64,000 nucleotides of DNA from an uncultured bacterium (GTDB taxonomy: Bacteria > Verrucomicrobiota > Lentisphaeria > Victivallales > Victivallaceae), in contig URVC01000004.1 of assembly GCA_900551245.1 (NCBI GenBank), positions 67,580 to 131,579 of the forward strand, in the 5' to 3' direction. The position numbers and the translations under genes were made by a program. Positions within the stretch are counted from its first letter, which is position 1, and each line of letters begins with the position of its first letter. Of the stretch, positions 54,276 through 63,340 are shown one piece after another. Under the pieces are notes generated by a model. It worked only from the letters and a program-made list of their open reading frames with translations, had not been told where the DNA came from and did not search any database.

Positions 54276-54758
54276 ATGGAAAAGACCACCAACGTCACCG
54301 TCGCCGGTCTCGGCGGACAGGGAGTTCTGACGGTTACGGATATTCTTGCGGAGGTGCTCTTCCGCGCCGGATTCGACGTCAAGAAGAGTGAAGTGCACGG
54401 CATGAGCCAGCGCGGCGGCTCGGTTTCGAGCGAGGTGCGTTTCGGCAAGGCGGTCGCCAGCCCGATGGTTCCGGAAGGGGAGAGCGACTATCTCATCGTG
54501 ATGGAGCCGACGCAGGTCGAAGTCAACCAGTACAAACTTCGTCCGGGCGGGGTGCTGATCACCACCGCCGATGTGCCGACGGAAAAGCTCAAGAATCCGA
54601 AGGCGCTCAACACGATGATGCTGGGCGCGCTCTCGGCGCATCTGGGGGTCGATCACGCGCTGTGGCTCGAGGTGATCAAGGAGTTTCTGCCGCAGAAGCT
54701 GCACGAGCTGAACCTTGAAATGTTCGAACTCGGCCGGCAGGCGGCCCTGAAGAAATAA
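54276..54758 (+). CDS. iorB: Indolepyruvate:ferredoxin oxidoreductase beta subunit
   Basis: A 160-residue gamma-type 2-oxoacid oxidoreductase subunit that pairs with IorA. VTVAGLGGQGVLTVTDILAE and KKSEVHGMSQRGGSVSSEVRFG are the family motifs (the GGQG loop binds CoA or the cofactor). It is at the short end of the family, whose members are about 190 residues. It follows iorA by one base and precedes the ACT-domain gene by 16. Confidence 0.92.
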   Translation: MEKTTNVTVAGLGGQGVLTVTDILAEVLFRAGFDVKKSEVHGMSQRGGSVSSEVRFGKAVASPMVPEGESDYLIVMEPTQVEVNQYKLRPGGVLITTADVPTEKLKNPKALNTMMLGALSAHLGVDHALWLEVIKEFLPQKLHELNLEMFELGRQAALKK

Positions 54759-54774
54759 ACAGGAGAGCGTAATC

Positions 54775-55200
54775 ATGCCGATCAAACAGTTGTCGCTTTT
54801 CGTGGAAAATCAGCCCGGCAGCCTGAGCAAGGTCTGCCAGGTGCTGAAGGAGAACCGGATCAACATCAGCACGCTGTCCCTGGCCGACACCCGGGAATAC
54901 GGCATTCTCCGGCTGCTGATTCAGGAGTATGAACGCGCCCGGGATGTGCTGGAAAAGGCAGGCTACGTGGTCAAGGTGACCGACGTTCTCGCGCTGACGG
55001 TTCCGGATCACCCGGGCGGTCTTGCCGACACCCTGGCGATTCTCGACAAGCATGCGCTTTCGGTGGAATACATGTACGCCTTCACCTACGGCCGCAGCAA
55101 CAAGGCGATCATCGTCTTCCGCTTTGAAAATCCGGAAAAGGCGATCGCGATGCTGAAAGACGAGCCGATTGAACTGGTCCGGGCGGAAGAGCTGTTTTAA
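54775..55200 (+). CDS. Tandem ACT-domain amino-acid-binding protein
   Basis: A 141-residue protein with two ACT domains (IKQLSLFVENQPGSLSKVCQVL..., about 1-70; VTDVLALTVPDHPGGLADTL..., about 70-141). ACT domains bind amino acids; stand-alone tandem ACT proteins are often found between 2-oxoacid oxidoreductase and phenylacetate-CoA-ligase genes, as here, where they probably sense an aromatic amino acid. AGGAGAG lies upstream of the ATG. Confidence 0.85.
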   Translation: MPIKQLSLFVENQPGSLSKVCQVLKENRINISTLSLADTREYGILRLLIQEYERARDVLEKAGYVVKVTDVLALTVPDHPGGLADTLAILDKHALSVEYMYAFTYGRSNKAIIVFRFENPEKAIAMLKDEPIELVRAEELF

Positions 55201-55221
55201 CCGAAGAACTCAACAGAGAAA

Positions 55222-56238
55222 ATGTCTCGGTTCGTTATTCCCAACCGGATTTTCGACCCGGCCGCGGAATGCATGCCGCGTTCCGACCGGGCCGGATTGC
55301 AGGCCACCCATCTCCGCCGCGCGGTGGAACAGGCGCACAAGGTGCCGTTCTACCGCAGAAAATTCGCGGCGAAGAACATCACCCCGGATGCCATCAAGAC
55401 CATCGACGACATCCGGCGCCTCCCCTTCACCACGCGAAAGGATCTGGCCGACGCCTATCCTTTCGGCTTTTTCGCGGTGCCACGCCGGGAGCTGGCCCGG
55501 ATGCATACGGCGGAGGGAGCGGAAAATCAGCCGCTCTTCGTCGGTTATACCCGAAACGATCTCAAGCTCTGGAGCATGCTCTGCGCCCGGATTCTGGTGT
55601 CAGGCGGTCTCACGTCGGACCAGCTGGTGCAGGTCTCCTTCTGCTACGGGCCGCTGACCGAAGGATTCGGTCTGCACGGCGGCATTGAGCGGGTCGGAGC
55701 GGCGGTGCTGCCGGCCTCCGGCGGCGACTCCCTCCGGCAGCTGCGGCTGCTGAAGGACGCCCAGGCCGATACGCTGGTCTGCAACCCCTCGTGCGCGCTG
55801 GATCTGGCGGAAACCATCGCCCGGACCGGAACGCGCCGCAGCGAACTGGCGCTCCGGCTTCTCCACCTCGGCGGAGAACGGCTGACACCGGAGGTGCGCG
55901 GTTCGCTGGAGGAACAGCTGGGCGTGCTGGTATTCAACAACTACGGTCCACCGGAAGTGCTGGGCCCCGGCGTGGCGGGGGAATGTGCCGCGCGCTGTGG
56001 AATGCACATTCAGGAGGATCACTTCTGCGTCGAGTGCATCCATCCGGAGACGCTCGAACCGGTCGCGGAGGGGGAGGTCGGCGAGCTGGTGCTCACCTCG
56101 CTCACGCGGGAGGCGTGTCCGGTCATCCGTTACCGGACGGGCGATCTGGTGCGGCTGAGCCGCGAAGTGTGCGCCTGCGGCCGGACGACGCTGCGCATGT
56201 GCCGGGAGATTCCGGAGGCCGCCGCCGCGTCTCTGTAA
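55222..56238 (+). CDS. Degenerate, truncated phenylacetate-CoA-ligase-like protein
   Basis: A 338-residue relative of PaaK-type aryl-acetate-CoA ligases (about 430 residues normally), ANL superfamily. Family context is clear: PFYRRKF, LPFTTRKDL, FNNYGPPEVLGPG (A5) and IRYRTGDLVRL (A7). However, the phosphate-binding A3 loop, normally SSGTTGKPT, reads AEGAENQPL (about 97-105), and the C-terminal ~100-residue cap with the catalytic Lys is missing. With iorAB the complete enzyme would convert aryl-acetyl-CoA to acid plus ATP; this version is unlikely to adenylate and may be regulatory or decaying. A four-Cys-like CACG segment near 317 is intact. The start has only a weak AGAGAA ribosome-binding site. 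Confidence 0.75.
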   Translation: MSRFVIPNRIFDPAAECMPRSDRAGLQATHLRRAVEQAHKVPFYRRKFAAKNITPDAIKTIDDIRRLPFTTRKDLADAYPFGFFAVPRRELARMHTAEGAENQPLFVGYTRNDLKLWSMLCARILVSGGLTSDQLVQVSFCYGPLTEGFGLHGGIERVGAAVLPASGGDSLRQLRLLKDAQADTLVCNPSCALDLAETIARTGTRRSELALRLLHLGGERLTPEVRGSLEEQLGVLVFNNYGPPEVLGPGVAGECAARCGMHIQEDHFCVECIHPETLEPVAEGEVGELVLTSLTREACPVIRYRTGDLVRLSREVCACGRTTLRMCREIPEAAAASL

Positions 56239-56292
56239 CTTGTGTCACCACAGAATGTATGCGATCGATCATCCATACGGAAGGAGCATCTC

Positions 56293-57171
56293 ATGAACGA
56301 CATGCTGTACTGCATCAAAATCACGGACGAGTCCGGAGATTTCAATCTGGTTGCGGAAATGCTCGCCGCGCTGGAGCTTGACTTCAGCAGCTGGGAGGAC
56401 CGGGAGAATCCGCGCGTCATCCACACCGTCTACGCTCAGGATCCGGAGAGCGCCGCCGCCAACCTCGAACGGCTCCGGAGCGCGATCCGCGAATGGGAAG
56501 CGCTCGGCGTCAAGGTGGGCGCGCTTGAAACCTTTGAAATGAAGAAAGAGGACTGGGCGGAGGCGTGGAAGAAATATTTCCACCTCATCCCGATCTCCGA
56601 CCGGCTGATCATCAAACCGAGCTGGCTGGAGTGCGAGGAGAAACCCGGCCGGAAAATTCTGGAGATCGACCCGGGGATGGCGTTCGGCACCGGGCAGCAC
56701 GCCACCACCTTCTACTGCCTCGAGGTGATCGACCGGCTGTCGACCGATCCGGAGGTGAAGAGTCTGCTCGACGCCGGGTGCGGCTCCGGAATTCTCTCCA
56801 TCGCCGGCGCACTGCTCGGCTACTCCCCGGTCGACTGTTTCGACAACGATCCGGAAGCGGTCGAAGTCTGCCGGGAAAATCTCGAGCGGAACCGGATCAC
56901 CGGCGTGACGCCGACGGTGGGAGACGCCGCCGTCTATGCGGGCCGTCCGGAGAAGTATGATCTGGTCTGCGCCAACATTCTCGCGCATCTGCTGCTCGCC
57001 TTCCGGGAGAACATCGTCACCTGGGTGCGGCCGGGCGGCTATCTCACGCTGGCCGGCATCCTCACCGGGGAGTTCGATGCGCTGAGCAAGGCGTTCCAGC
57101 AGCTCGGCTTCCGGGAGCTGGAGCGCCGCACGCTGCGGGAGTGGACCAGCGGCCTCTTCCGCAAAGAGTGA
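56293..57171 (+). CDS. prmA: Ribosomal protein L11 methyltransferase
   Basis: A 292-residue SAM-dependent methyltransferase. The PrmA order is kept: N-terminal substrate-recognition domain, linker, then MAFGTGQHATTFYCLE, LLDAGCGSGILSIAGALLG (motif I), VCANILAHLLLAFRENI and GGYLTLAGIL. The ATG at 56293 with AAGGAG 7 bases upstream is preferred over an earlier in-frame start at 56242. It closes the transcription unit before the repeat at 57191. Confidence 0.95.
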   Translation: MNDMLYCIKITDESGDFNLVAEMLAALELDFSSWEDRENPRVIHTVYAQDPESAAANLERLRSAIREWEALGVKVGALETFEMKKEDWAEAWKKYFHLIPISDRLIIKPSWLECEEKPGRKILEIDPGMAFGTGQHATTFYCLEVIDRLSTDPEVKSLLDAGCGSGILSIAGALLGYSPVDCFDNDPEAVEVCRENLERNRITGVTPTVGDAAVYAGRPEKYDLVCANILAHLLLAFRENIVTWVRPGGYLTLAGILTGEFDALSKAFQQLGFRELERRTLREWTSGLFRKE

Positions 57172-57190
57172 CGGCGGAGTTTTCGAAGTT

Positions 57191-57236
57191 TTGCCCCGGA
57201 AATTCACTTGAAATCCGGGGCAAGGCATGGTATACT
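57191..57236 (+). promoter_or_regulatory. trpB promoter overlapped by an inverted repeat
   Basis: TTGAAA (57208-57213), 17 bp, TATACT (57231-57236). A perfect 10-bp inverted repeat (57191-57200 and 57214-57223, arms TTGCCCCGGA/TCCGGGGCAA) straddles the -35, leaving a 13-base loop. It could be a repressor site for trpB or the terminator stem of prmA, though no T-run follows. A smaller hairpin (57255-57260/57264-57269) lies in the leader. Confidence 0.65.
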
Positions 57237-57319
57237 TTATAGATGCCGCCCCTCCCCGGCGATGCCGGGAAACGGAGTCTGAACAGTCATTATTCACCAG
57301 ATACGAAAGAGTTGAAATC

Positions 57320-58552
57320 ATGGATTATTCACGTTATTTCCGCGATTACCCCACTCCCGACGGCCGGTTCGGACCGTACGGCGGCGCCTATCTTCCGCCG
57401 AAACTCATGGCGGCGTTTCAGGAGATTCAGGACGCCTACCAGTCCATCTGCCGCTCCGCGCACTTCATCAATGAGCTGCGCCGCATCCGGCGGGAGTTTC
57501 AGGGGCGGCCGACTCCGGTCTACCACTGCGACCGGCTGTCGCGGCTGCTCGGCAACTGCCAGATCTATCTCAAGCGCGAAGATCTCAACCACACCGGCGC
57601 CCATAAGCTCAACCACTGCATGGGCGAAGGTCTGCTCGCCAAATTCATGGGCAAGAAGCGGCTGATCGCGGAAACCGGCGCCGGCCAGCACGGCGTGGCG
57701 CTCGCCACCGCCGCCGCCTACTTCGGGCTGGAGTGCGAAATCCATATGGGCGAAGTCGATATCGCCAAGCAGGCCCCCAACGTGACCCGCATGAAGATTC
57801 TGGGCGCGAAAGTGGTTCCGGTCACCTTCGGGCTGAAGACCCTGAAGGAGGCGGTGGACTCCGCGTTTGAATCCTATGCGAAGAACTACAAAGATTCGAT
57901 CTACTGCATCGGCTCGGTGCTCGGGCCGCACCCCTTCCCGCTGATGGTACGCGACTTCCAGTTCTGCATCGGCGAGGAATCGCGCGAACAGTTTCTGTCG
58001 ATGACCGGCCAGCTGCCGGATGCGATCTGCGCCTGCGTCGGCGGCGGCAGCAACGCAGCCGGCTCCTTCGCCGCCTACCTGGCGGACCCGGTGGACATCT
58101 ACGGCGTCGAACCGCTCGGGCACGGCTCCCACCTCGGCGACCATGCCGCGTCGCTGACCTACGGTACGCCGGGGTCGATGCACGGCTTCGACAGCTACAT
58201 GCTCAAGGATGAATCGGGCGGTCCGGCGCCGGTCTATTCGATCGCCAGCGGCCTCGATTACCCCTCGGTCGGCCCGGAACACGCGTTCTGGAAGGACCTC
58301 GGCCGGGTCAACTACGTCACCTGTACCGACGAAGAGGCGGTGGACGCGTTCTTCAAGCTCTCCCGCTACGAAGGAATCATTCCGGCGCTGGAGAGCGCGC
58401 ACGCGGTCGCCTATGCGATGAAGTGGGCGAAGACCCATCCGTACGGTTCGATTCTGGCGACCTGCTCGGGTCGCGGCGACAAGGACGTCGACTACGTGGT
58501 CGAACATTACGGTTACGGCGAAAACTACAAGTTTAATCCGGAGGAAAAATAA
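57320..58552 (+). CDS. trpB: Tryptophan synthase beta subunit
   Basis: A 410-residue PLP enzyme that joins indole with serine. TrpB1 features: [30 protein letters not shown] with the PLP-binding Lys in [30 protein letters not shown] (phosphate-binding loop), and [14 protein letters not shown]. The start is the ATG at 57320. It stands without trpA or other trp genes and is followed after 3 bases by a DUF1805 gene. With iorAB nearby, this stretch is rich in indole-related enzymes. Confidence 0.95.
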   Translation: MDYSRYFRDYPTPDGRFGPYGGAYLPPKLMAAFQEIQDAYQSICRSAHFINELRRIRREFQGRPTPVYHCDRLSRLLGNCQIYLKREDLNHTGAHKLNHCMGEGLLAKFMGKKRLIAETGAGQHGVALATAAAYFGLECEIHMGEVDIAKQAPNVTRMKILGAKVVPVTFGLKTLKEAVDSAFESYAKNYKDSIYCIGSVLGPHPFPLMVRDFQFCIGEESREQFLSMTGQLPDAICACVGGGSNAAGSFAAYLADPVDIYGVEPLGHGSHLGDHAASLTYGTPGSMHGFDSYMLKDESGGPAPVYSIASGLDYPSVGPEHAFWKDLGRVNYVTCTDEEAVDAFFKLSRYEGIIPALESAHAVAYAMKWAKTHPYGSILATCSGRGDKDVDYVVEHYGYGENYKFNPEEK

Positions 58553-58555
58553 ACC

Positions 58556-58849
58556 ATGCAGACGTGCGAGCTCGACATTGACGGGATCCTGTTCAACGGA
58601 ATGCGGATTCCTACGCAGAACGGAACAATTCTGTTGATTCAGGGCCGCACGGCCAACCTCGGCTGCGGCTACTTCACGACGGCGACGGCGGACAGACTCA
58701 ACGACCGCTTCGCCATCGTGACCGGCGTCGGCAGCTTCGCCGATATGATGGAGGCGAAGGTCGTTGCCGTCAGCGCCGCGGCCGCCGCATGCGGCGTGAC
58801 GGCCGGAATGAGCGGCCGTGAAGCGCTTTTGAGCATGGAGAAGTGCTGA
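58556..58849 (+). CDS. DUF1805 (YunC-like) protein
   Basis: A 97-residue protein matching DUF1805: NLGCGYFTTATADRLNDRFAIVTGV, FADMMEAKVVAVSAAAAACGV and the closing GMSGREALL are the family pattern. The biochemical role is unknown. The start lies 3 bases after the trpB stop, so it is probably translated from the same message. Confidence 0.8.
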   Translation: MQTCELDIDGILFNGMRIPTQNGTILLIQGRTANLGCGYFTTATADRLNDRFAIVTGVGSFADMMEAKVVAVSAAAAACGVTAGMSGREALLSMEKC

Positions 58850-59100
58850 CGCTCCGGGTACGGAACGCAAAGAAGAAACAGGATGCCCCCGCGGCCCGGC
58901 TTCGCGCTGACCGTACCCGCTCCGCTCCCCTGCCCCGGACCTGCCGGGGAGGTTCCGCCGCCGGCGCAGACGGCTCCACGCAAGAGGGGCCCCGGCGATG
59001 CGGGCTTGTTGCTTTTCCCCTTCCCCCAGGTCGCCGGAAGGCGCCTGCCCCCGGATTCCCTCCCCCCCCTGCGAAAATCTGCTTTTTTTCTCTTTTCGAC
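58850..59100. other. GC-rich intergenic stretch with inverted repeats
   Basis: No gene is supported. Inverted repeats are CGGGTACGG/CCGTACCCG (58855-58863, 58911-58919) and CCCCGG/CCGGGG (58933-58938, 58944-58949). A T-run (59083-59089) follows downstream; a termination region for trpB-DUF1805 is plausible but not clear-cut. Confidence 0.4.
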
Positions 59101-59129
59101 TTGCAAATGCAAACGTTATCGTTTATTTT
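59101..59129 (+). promoter_or_regulatory. Promoter of the LacI regulator with LacI-type operator in the spacer
   Basis: TTGCAA (59101-59106), 17 bp, TATTTT (59124-59129). The inverted repeat AAACG-TTAT-CGTTT (59111-59124) fills the spacer; its half-sites resemble those of LacI-family repressors, so the gene is probably autoregulated. Confidence 0.6.
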
Positions 59130-59215
59130 GAATAGAGAGCGGATTCACCAGTACGAGACAGAGAATCGGTGGAAGCCGCTTCGATGGAACAACAGTCAGG
59201 ATTGGAGAAGAAGCC

Positions 59216-60232
59216 ATGGCTTCGACAATAGTGGACGTTGCGGCGAAGGCGGGGGTGTCGGTCAGCACGGCCTCGCGGATTCTCAACGGCGGAACCAAGG
59301 GGCTGCGCCGCGACGCCGTCGGCCGGGCGGAAGCGGTGCTGGCGGCGGCGAAGGAGCTGTGCTACCAGCCGAACCGGACCGCCCGCGGTCTGGTGCTGAA
59401 ACGGAGTTTCACCATCGGCGTTGTGGTGACGGAAATTCACAATCCGGTGCGGACCCGGTTGATCGACGCGCTCCGCTCCATTGCTTTCCAACGCGGTTTC
59501 GGGGTGATGGTCTCCGGTGTGAACTGGGGGGAAGATCCCGGCCGGCAGTTGAGCAACCTGCTCCATCACCAGGTGGATGGCCTGATTCTCTCGCACCTGC
59601 CGAACTATTCGGCCTCTCTGCAGCGGCAGTTGCGGGAGTGCGGCATTCCGGTCGTCGGCTTCGGTATCGCCGGAGCGGCAGGGTTCGACAATCTTGCGAT
59701 CGACTACCCGCAGGCGGTCTACGAACTCACCTGCCATCTGATCGAACAGCACGGAGCAAAGCGGGTTCTTTTTGCCGGAGGTGACACGCATTCCTCGCGC
59801 TACGCTGGCTACTGCCGGGCGATGCAGGCGCATGGACTGCCTGCCGCCCCGCACCGGAAGACTGAAAAAGTCACGTTGGCAAGCGGTTGCGCCATGGGGC
59901 GGGATCTTGCCGCCAACCGGCCGATTCCGGAAGCGGTCGTCTGTCACAACGACATCTTCGCCATGGGGCTCATCGCCGGGCTTCGCGACGCCGGATATTC
60001 CGTTCCGGGGGATCTGCTGGTAACCGGGATCGACAACATCGAATTCGCTTCCTACAGCAATCCCCGTCTCACCACGGCGGGGGTGGAGGTTGAAACGCTG
60101 GCCGGACAGTTGTGCGAACGGCTCTTCCGCCAGATCGACGGGGAACACTCCACCGACGTCCATGAGACGGCGGTCCCTGTTCGCTGCTTTTTCCGGGAAT
60201 CCTGCGGCTGCCGGGAAATTCCGCCGCAATAA
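59216..60232 (+). CDS. LacI-family transcriptional regulator
   Basis: A 338-residue repressor. The N-terminal helix-turn-helix and hinge are intact (TIVDVAAKAGVSVSTASRILNG, then YQPNRTARGLVLKRS). The sensor domain has the usual order: FTIGVVVTEIHNPVRTRLIDAL, HHQVDGLILSHLP, VVCHNDIFAMGLIAGLRDAG, LLVTGIDNIEFASYSNPRLTT. GGAGAAG lies upstream of the ATG. The next gene starts 28 bases after its stop; the operator in its own promoter suggests it controls both. The sugar is unknown. Confidence 0.9.
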   Translation: MASTIVDVAAKAGVSVSTASRILNGGTKGLRRDAVGRAEAVLAAAKELCYQPNRTARGLVLKRSFTIGVVVTEIHNPVRTRLIDALRSIAFQRGFGVMVSGVNWGEDPGRQLSNLLHHQVDGLILSHLPNYSASLQRQLRECGIPVVGFGIAGAAGFDNLAIDYPQAVYELTCHLIEQHGAKRVLFAGGDTHSSRYAGYCRAMQAHGLPAAPHRKTEKVTLASGCAMGRDLAANRPIPEAVVCHNDIFAMGLIAGLRDAGYSVPGDLLVTGIDNIEFASYSNPRLTTAGVEVETLAGQLCERLFRQIDGEHSTDVHETAVPVRCFFRESCGCREIPPQ

Positions 60233-60260
60233 AAAGAGGCTGACCCCTCATGGAGAACAA

Positions 60261-61274
60261 ATGAACTGTGTAAATCTGGATCCTGTCGTCGAGAAAATCA
60301 TCCGGGTACTGCAAGCCCATAAGCTTGCCCGGCCGGGGGAATACTGCCGTTTTCTGTGGGACTCCCCCGAAAAGAACCGCAAACTGGGGAACAATGAGTA
60401 CGGCTGCGCAGACGCCGTCAACATCCGTTATTCGCTGGGGCTGCCGGGGGCGGAACCGGAGGAACGGGAGGAGACCATCCGGACGCTGCAGGCGTTTCAG
60501 AATCCGGAAAACGGCCTCTTCCAGGAACGCGATCACCACCCGTACCATACGACGGCGCACTGCATTGCCGCCCTGGAAATTCTGGATGCGGCGCCGCTCC
60601 ATCCGGTCCGGGCGCTGGCACAGTACGAGACTCCGGAAGGAATCCTGGCGCTTCTGGAGTCGCTCGACTGGCGCGGCAACCCGTGGGGGCAGTCCCATCG
60701 CGGCGCCGGCGTATTCGCCTCGCTGCTGATTCTTCACCGGGGCGGACTCGCCTGGCAGGACGCCTACTTCGACTGGCTCGCCCGGCACTGCGATCCCCAG
60801 CGGGGCCTGAGTCTTGCCGGCAGTTTCGGGGAAAAACCGCTCTGCCACCATCTGAACGGCTGGTTCCACTACCTCTTCAACCATCTGGCGGCGCGGCGAC
60901 CGTTCCCGCACGCAGAGGCGCTGATCGACAGCTGTATTGACCTCTATCGGCAGAACGGGCTGGGGGAACCGCCACAGGTGGTCTTCGCGCAGGAGTGCAG
61001 TTTCCGGGAGATCGACTGGATCTTCGCGGTTCATCGCGCCTCCTGCCAGACGCCGCACCGCCACGGAGAATGCATGGAGCTGCTGCGCGACTGTGCCGGC
61101 CGTTTCGTCTCCTACCTGGCATCGGTGGACGAAACCCGCGACGAGGGGATAAACGATCTGCACAGCCTGTTCGGAGCGGTTTGTGCGCTCGCCGAGCTCC
61201 AGCTCGCCCTGCCGGGGGAACTGCGCAGTTCGGTTCCCCTGCGGAACGTGCTGGACCGGAGGCCTTTTATCTGA
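60261..61274 (+). CDS. Unknown cytosolic helical-toroid-like protein
   Basis: A 337-residue protein with no signal peptide. The repeated helix pairs with aromatic/His-rich loops (AFQNPENGLFQERDHHPYHTTAHCIAAL, then LDWRGNPWGQSHRGAGVFASLL and LSLAGSFGEKPLCHHLNGWFHYLF) suggest an alpha/alpha toroid like those of prenyltransferase/terpene-cyclase repeats or certain glycosidases and epimerases. No catalytic motif can be assigned. GGAG lies 7 bases before the ATG. Being directly behind a LacI regulator, a carbohydrate-related role is plausible but unproven. Confidence 0.55.
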   Translation: MNCVNLDPVVEKIIRVLQAHKLARPGEYCRFLWDSPEKNRKLGNNEYGCADAVNIRYSLGLPGAEPEEREETIRTLQAFQNPENGLFQERDHHPYHTTAHCIAALEILDAAPLHPVRALAQYETPEGILALLESLDWRGNPWGQSHRGAGVFASLLILHRGGLAWQDAYFDWLARHCDPQRGLSLAGSFGEKPLCHHLNGWFHYLFNHLAARRPFPHAEALIDSCIDLYRQNGLGEPPQVVFAQECSFREIDWIFAVHRASCQTPHRHGECMELLRDCAGRFVSYLASVDETRDEGINDLHSLFGAVCALAELQLALPGELRSSVPLRNVLDRRPFI

Positions 61275-61309
61275 AATCACAAGTTGCGGGAAATCCCTCC
61301 GGGGGAGAC

Positions 61310-61337
61310 TTGTATTCTCGCAAGATTGTGCTAAATT
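61310..61337 (+). promoter_or_regulatory. Promoter of htpG
   Basis: TTGTAT (61310-61315), 16 bp, TAAATT (61332-61337). No CIRCE element is seen. Confidence 0.5.
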
Positions 61338-61444
61338 ACACCAATTCCAGAGAAAGGGGGGAGCATCCCCCTGCAGCCGAAACAACCGCATCCGGGTGTT
61401 CCGGCTGTAATCTGCTGTCTTTGAACAAAGGAGGTTCATTGATT

Positions 61445-63331
61445 ATGGGAGAGACCAGAGAATTCAAAACCGAAGTCCGGCAGCTGCTGGATCTGATGAT
61501 TCACTCACTGTACTCCAACCGCGACATTTTCCTGCGGGAACTGGTGGCCAACGCCGCCGACGCCATCGACAAGGCGCGCTTCGAAAGCCTGACCCATCCG
61601 GAAATGGCGAAGAAGTGGGAGATCCGCATCACGCCGGATAAAAAAGCGAAGACCCTCACCATCAGCGACAACGGCATCGGCATGACGCAGGACGAGGTCG
61701 TCGAGAACATCGGCACCATCGCCAAGAGCGGCACCCGTGCGTTTCTGAAGCTTCTCGAGGAGCAAGGGTCGAAGAAAGAGGAACTGCCCGAACTGATCGG
61801 TCAGTTCGGCGTCGGATTCTATTCGGCGTTCATGGTGGCGGGCGAAGTGGTCATCGTCACGAAGAAGGCCGGTTCGGATGCACCCGCAGTGCGCTGGAGC
61901 AGCCGCGGCGAGGGCGAATACGAGCTGGATTCCGCGGAGAAGAGCGAACCGGGCACCGAAATCACCCTCCACCTCAAGGAGGACGCCGAACAGTATCTGG
62001 AAAGCTGGAAACTGAGCGGAATCATCCACAAATATTCCGACTTCATCGAGTATCCGATCGTCATGCCGGAGGTCAAAGTCAATGAGGACAAGACCGAAAC
62101 CGTCACCGACCGGGTGCTCAATTCGCAGAAGGCGATCTGGCTGCGGAAGCCGTCGGAGATCACCGAAGAGGAGTACAAGAGCTTCTATTCGCACCTCTCC
62201 AACTTCGGCGGGACCGAATATCTGAAGGCGATTCACCTCTCCGCCGAGGGGACCAGCGAGTTCAAGGCGCTGCTGTTTCTGCCGAAGCAGGCGCCGTTCA
62301 ACCTGCTGATGCCGGATTTGCAGAAGCGCGGGCTTCAGCTCTACGTCCGCCGCGTCTTCATCACCGACGAGTGCAAGGAGCTGATTCCGGACTATCTGCG
62401 GTTCGTCTGCGGCGTGGTGGATTCCAACGATCTGCCGCTCAACGTGTCGCGCGAGATTCTCCAGGAGAATCCGCAGCTGGCGCGGATTGAGAAGGCGGTG
62501 ACGGCGAAGGTGCTGAGCGAACTCAAGAAGCTGCTGGAAACGGACCGGGAGGCCTATGCGGGCTTCTTCCGGGAGTTCGGCCGTATCTTCAAAGAGGGGC
62601 TGCACACCGACTTCGCCAATGCCGAGAAGCTCAAGGATCTGGTGATGTACGAGTCGATGAACACCGAACCCGGCAAAATGATCACGCTCGCCGAATATGT
62701 CGCGGCGATGCCGGAGTCGCAGAAGGAGATCTACTACATCACCGGAGAAAAGCGCGAATCGGTCGCGTCGTCGCCGGCGCTGGAATATTTCCGGTCGAAG
62801 GGGTATGACGTGCTGTTCATGACCGATCCGATCGACGACTGGATCATGCAGCAGATGTTCCAGTACCGCAAGAAGAACTTCAAATCGATCGCGAAGGGCG
62901 ACTTTGAAGTGGAAGGTGCGGCGGACATGCTGAAAGCGGCGCAGGAGAAGTTCGCCGGTCTGGTGGAGTTCCTGAAGAAGGCGCTGGGCGACAAGGTGGG
63001 CGAGGTGCGCTTTTCGGCGCGTCTTACGGACAGTCCGTGCTGCCTGATTACGGAAGGCAACGCATTGAGTCCGCACCTGGAGCGGCTGTTCAAGGCGATG
63101 CATCAGGAGATTCCGGAAAGCAAGCGGATTCTCGAACTGAATCCGAAACATCCGCTGATTGAAGCGATGTTCGAACTGAGCAAACAGAGCGACAAAGCGC
63201 CGGAGCTGGAGATGTACGCGAAGGTTCTGTTCGACCAGGCGCTGCTGACCGAAGGCAGTCCCCTGCCCGATCCGGCGGCGTTTGCGCGCGAAGTGACGAA
63301 TCTGCTGCTGAAAGGAATCAGCGGCAAATAG
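61445..63331 (+). CDS. htpG: Molecular chaperone HtpG (Hsp90)
   Basis: A 628-residue Hsp90, an ATP-dependent cytosolic chaperone. The GHKL ATPase motifs are seen: NRDIFLRELVANAADAIDK, ISDNGIGMT and GQFGVGFYSAFMVA, followed by the middle domain (VRRVFITDEC, LPLNVSREILQE) and a C-terminal dimerisation domain. AAGGAGG is 10 bases before the ATG at 61445; an in-frame TTG 6 bases earlier would fit the spacing slightly better. The length is normal for the family. Confidence 0.97.
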   Translation: MGETREFKTEVRQLLDLMIHSLYSNRDIFLRELVANAADAIDKARFESLTHPEMAKKWEIRITPDKKAKTLTISDNGIGMTQDEVVENIGTIAKSGTRAFLKLLEEQGSKKEELPELIGQFGVGFYSAFMVAGEVVIVTKKAGSDAPAVRWSSRGEGEYELDSAEKSEPGTEITLHLKEDAEQYLESWKLSGIIHKYSDFIEYPIVMPEVKVNEDKTETVTDRVLNSQKAIWLRKPSEITEEEYKSFYSHLSNFGGTEYLKAIHLSAEGTSEFKALLFLPKQAPFNLLMPDLQKRGLQLYVRRVFITDECKELIPDYLRFVCGVVDSNDLPLNVSREILQENPQLARIEKAVTAKVLSELKKLLETDREAYAGFFREFGRIFKEGLHTDFANAEKLKDLVMYESMNTEPGKMITLAEYVAAMPESQKEIYYITGEKRESVASSPALEYFRSKGYDVLFMTDPIDDWIMQQMFQYRKKNFKSIAKGDFEVEGAADMLKAAQEKFAGLVEFLKKALGDKVGEVRFSARLTDSPCCLITEGNALSPHLERLFKAMHQEIPESKRILELNPKHPLIEAMFELSKQSDKAPELEMYAKVLFDQALLTEGSPLPDPAAFAREVTNLLLKGISGK

Positions 63332-63340
63332 GATTCCGGA

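Noticed and set aside
60250..60263. Tiny frame ATG GAG AAC AAA TGA before the unknown protein gene
   Set aside because: Four codons only; more simply the GGAG inside it is the ribosome-binding site of the gene at 60261.
61260..61444. CIRCE-type heat-shock operator before htpG
   Set aside because: No TTAGCACTC-N9-GAGTGCTAA-like repeat; only a general promoter is visible.
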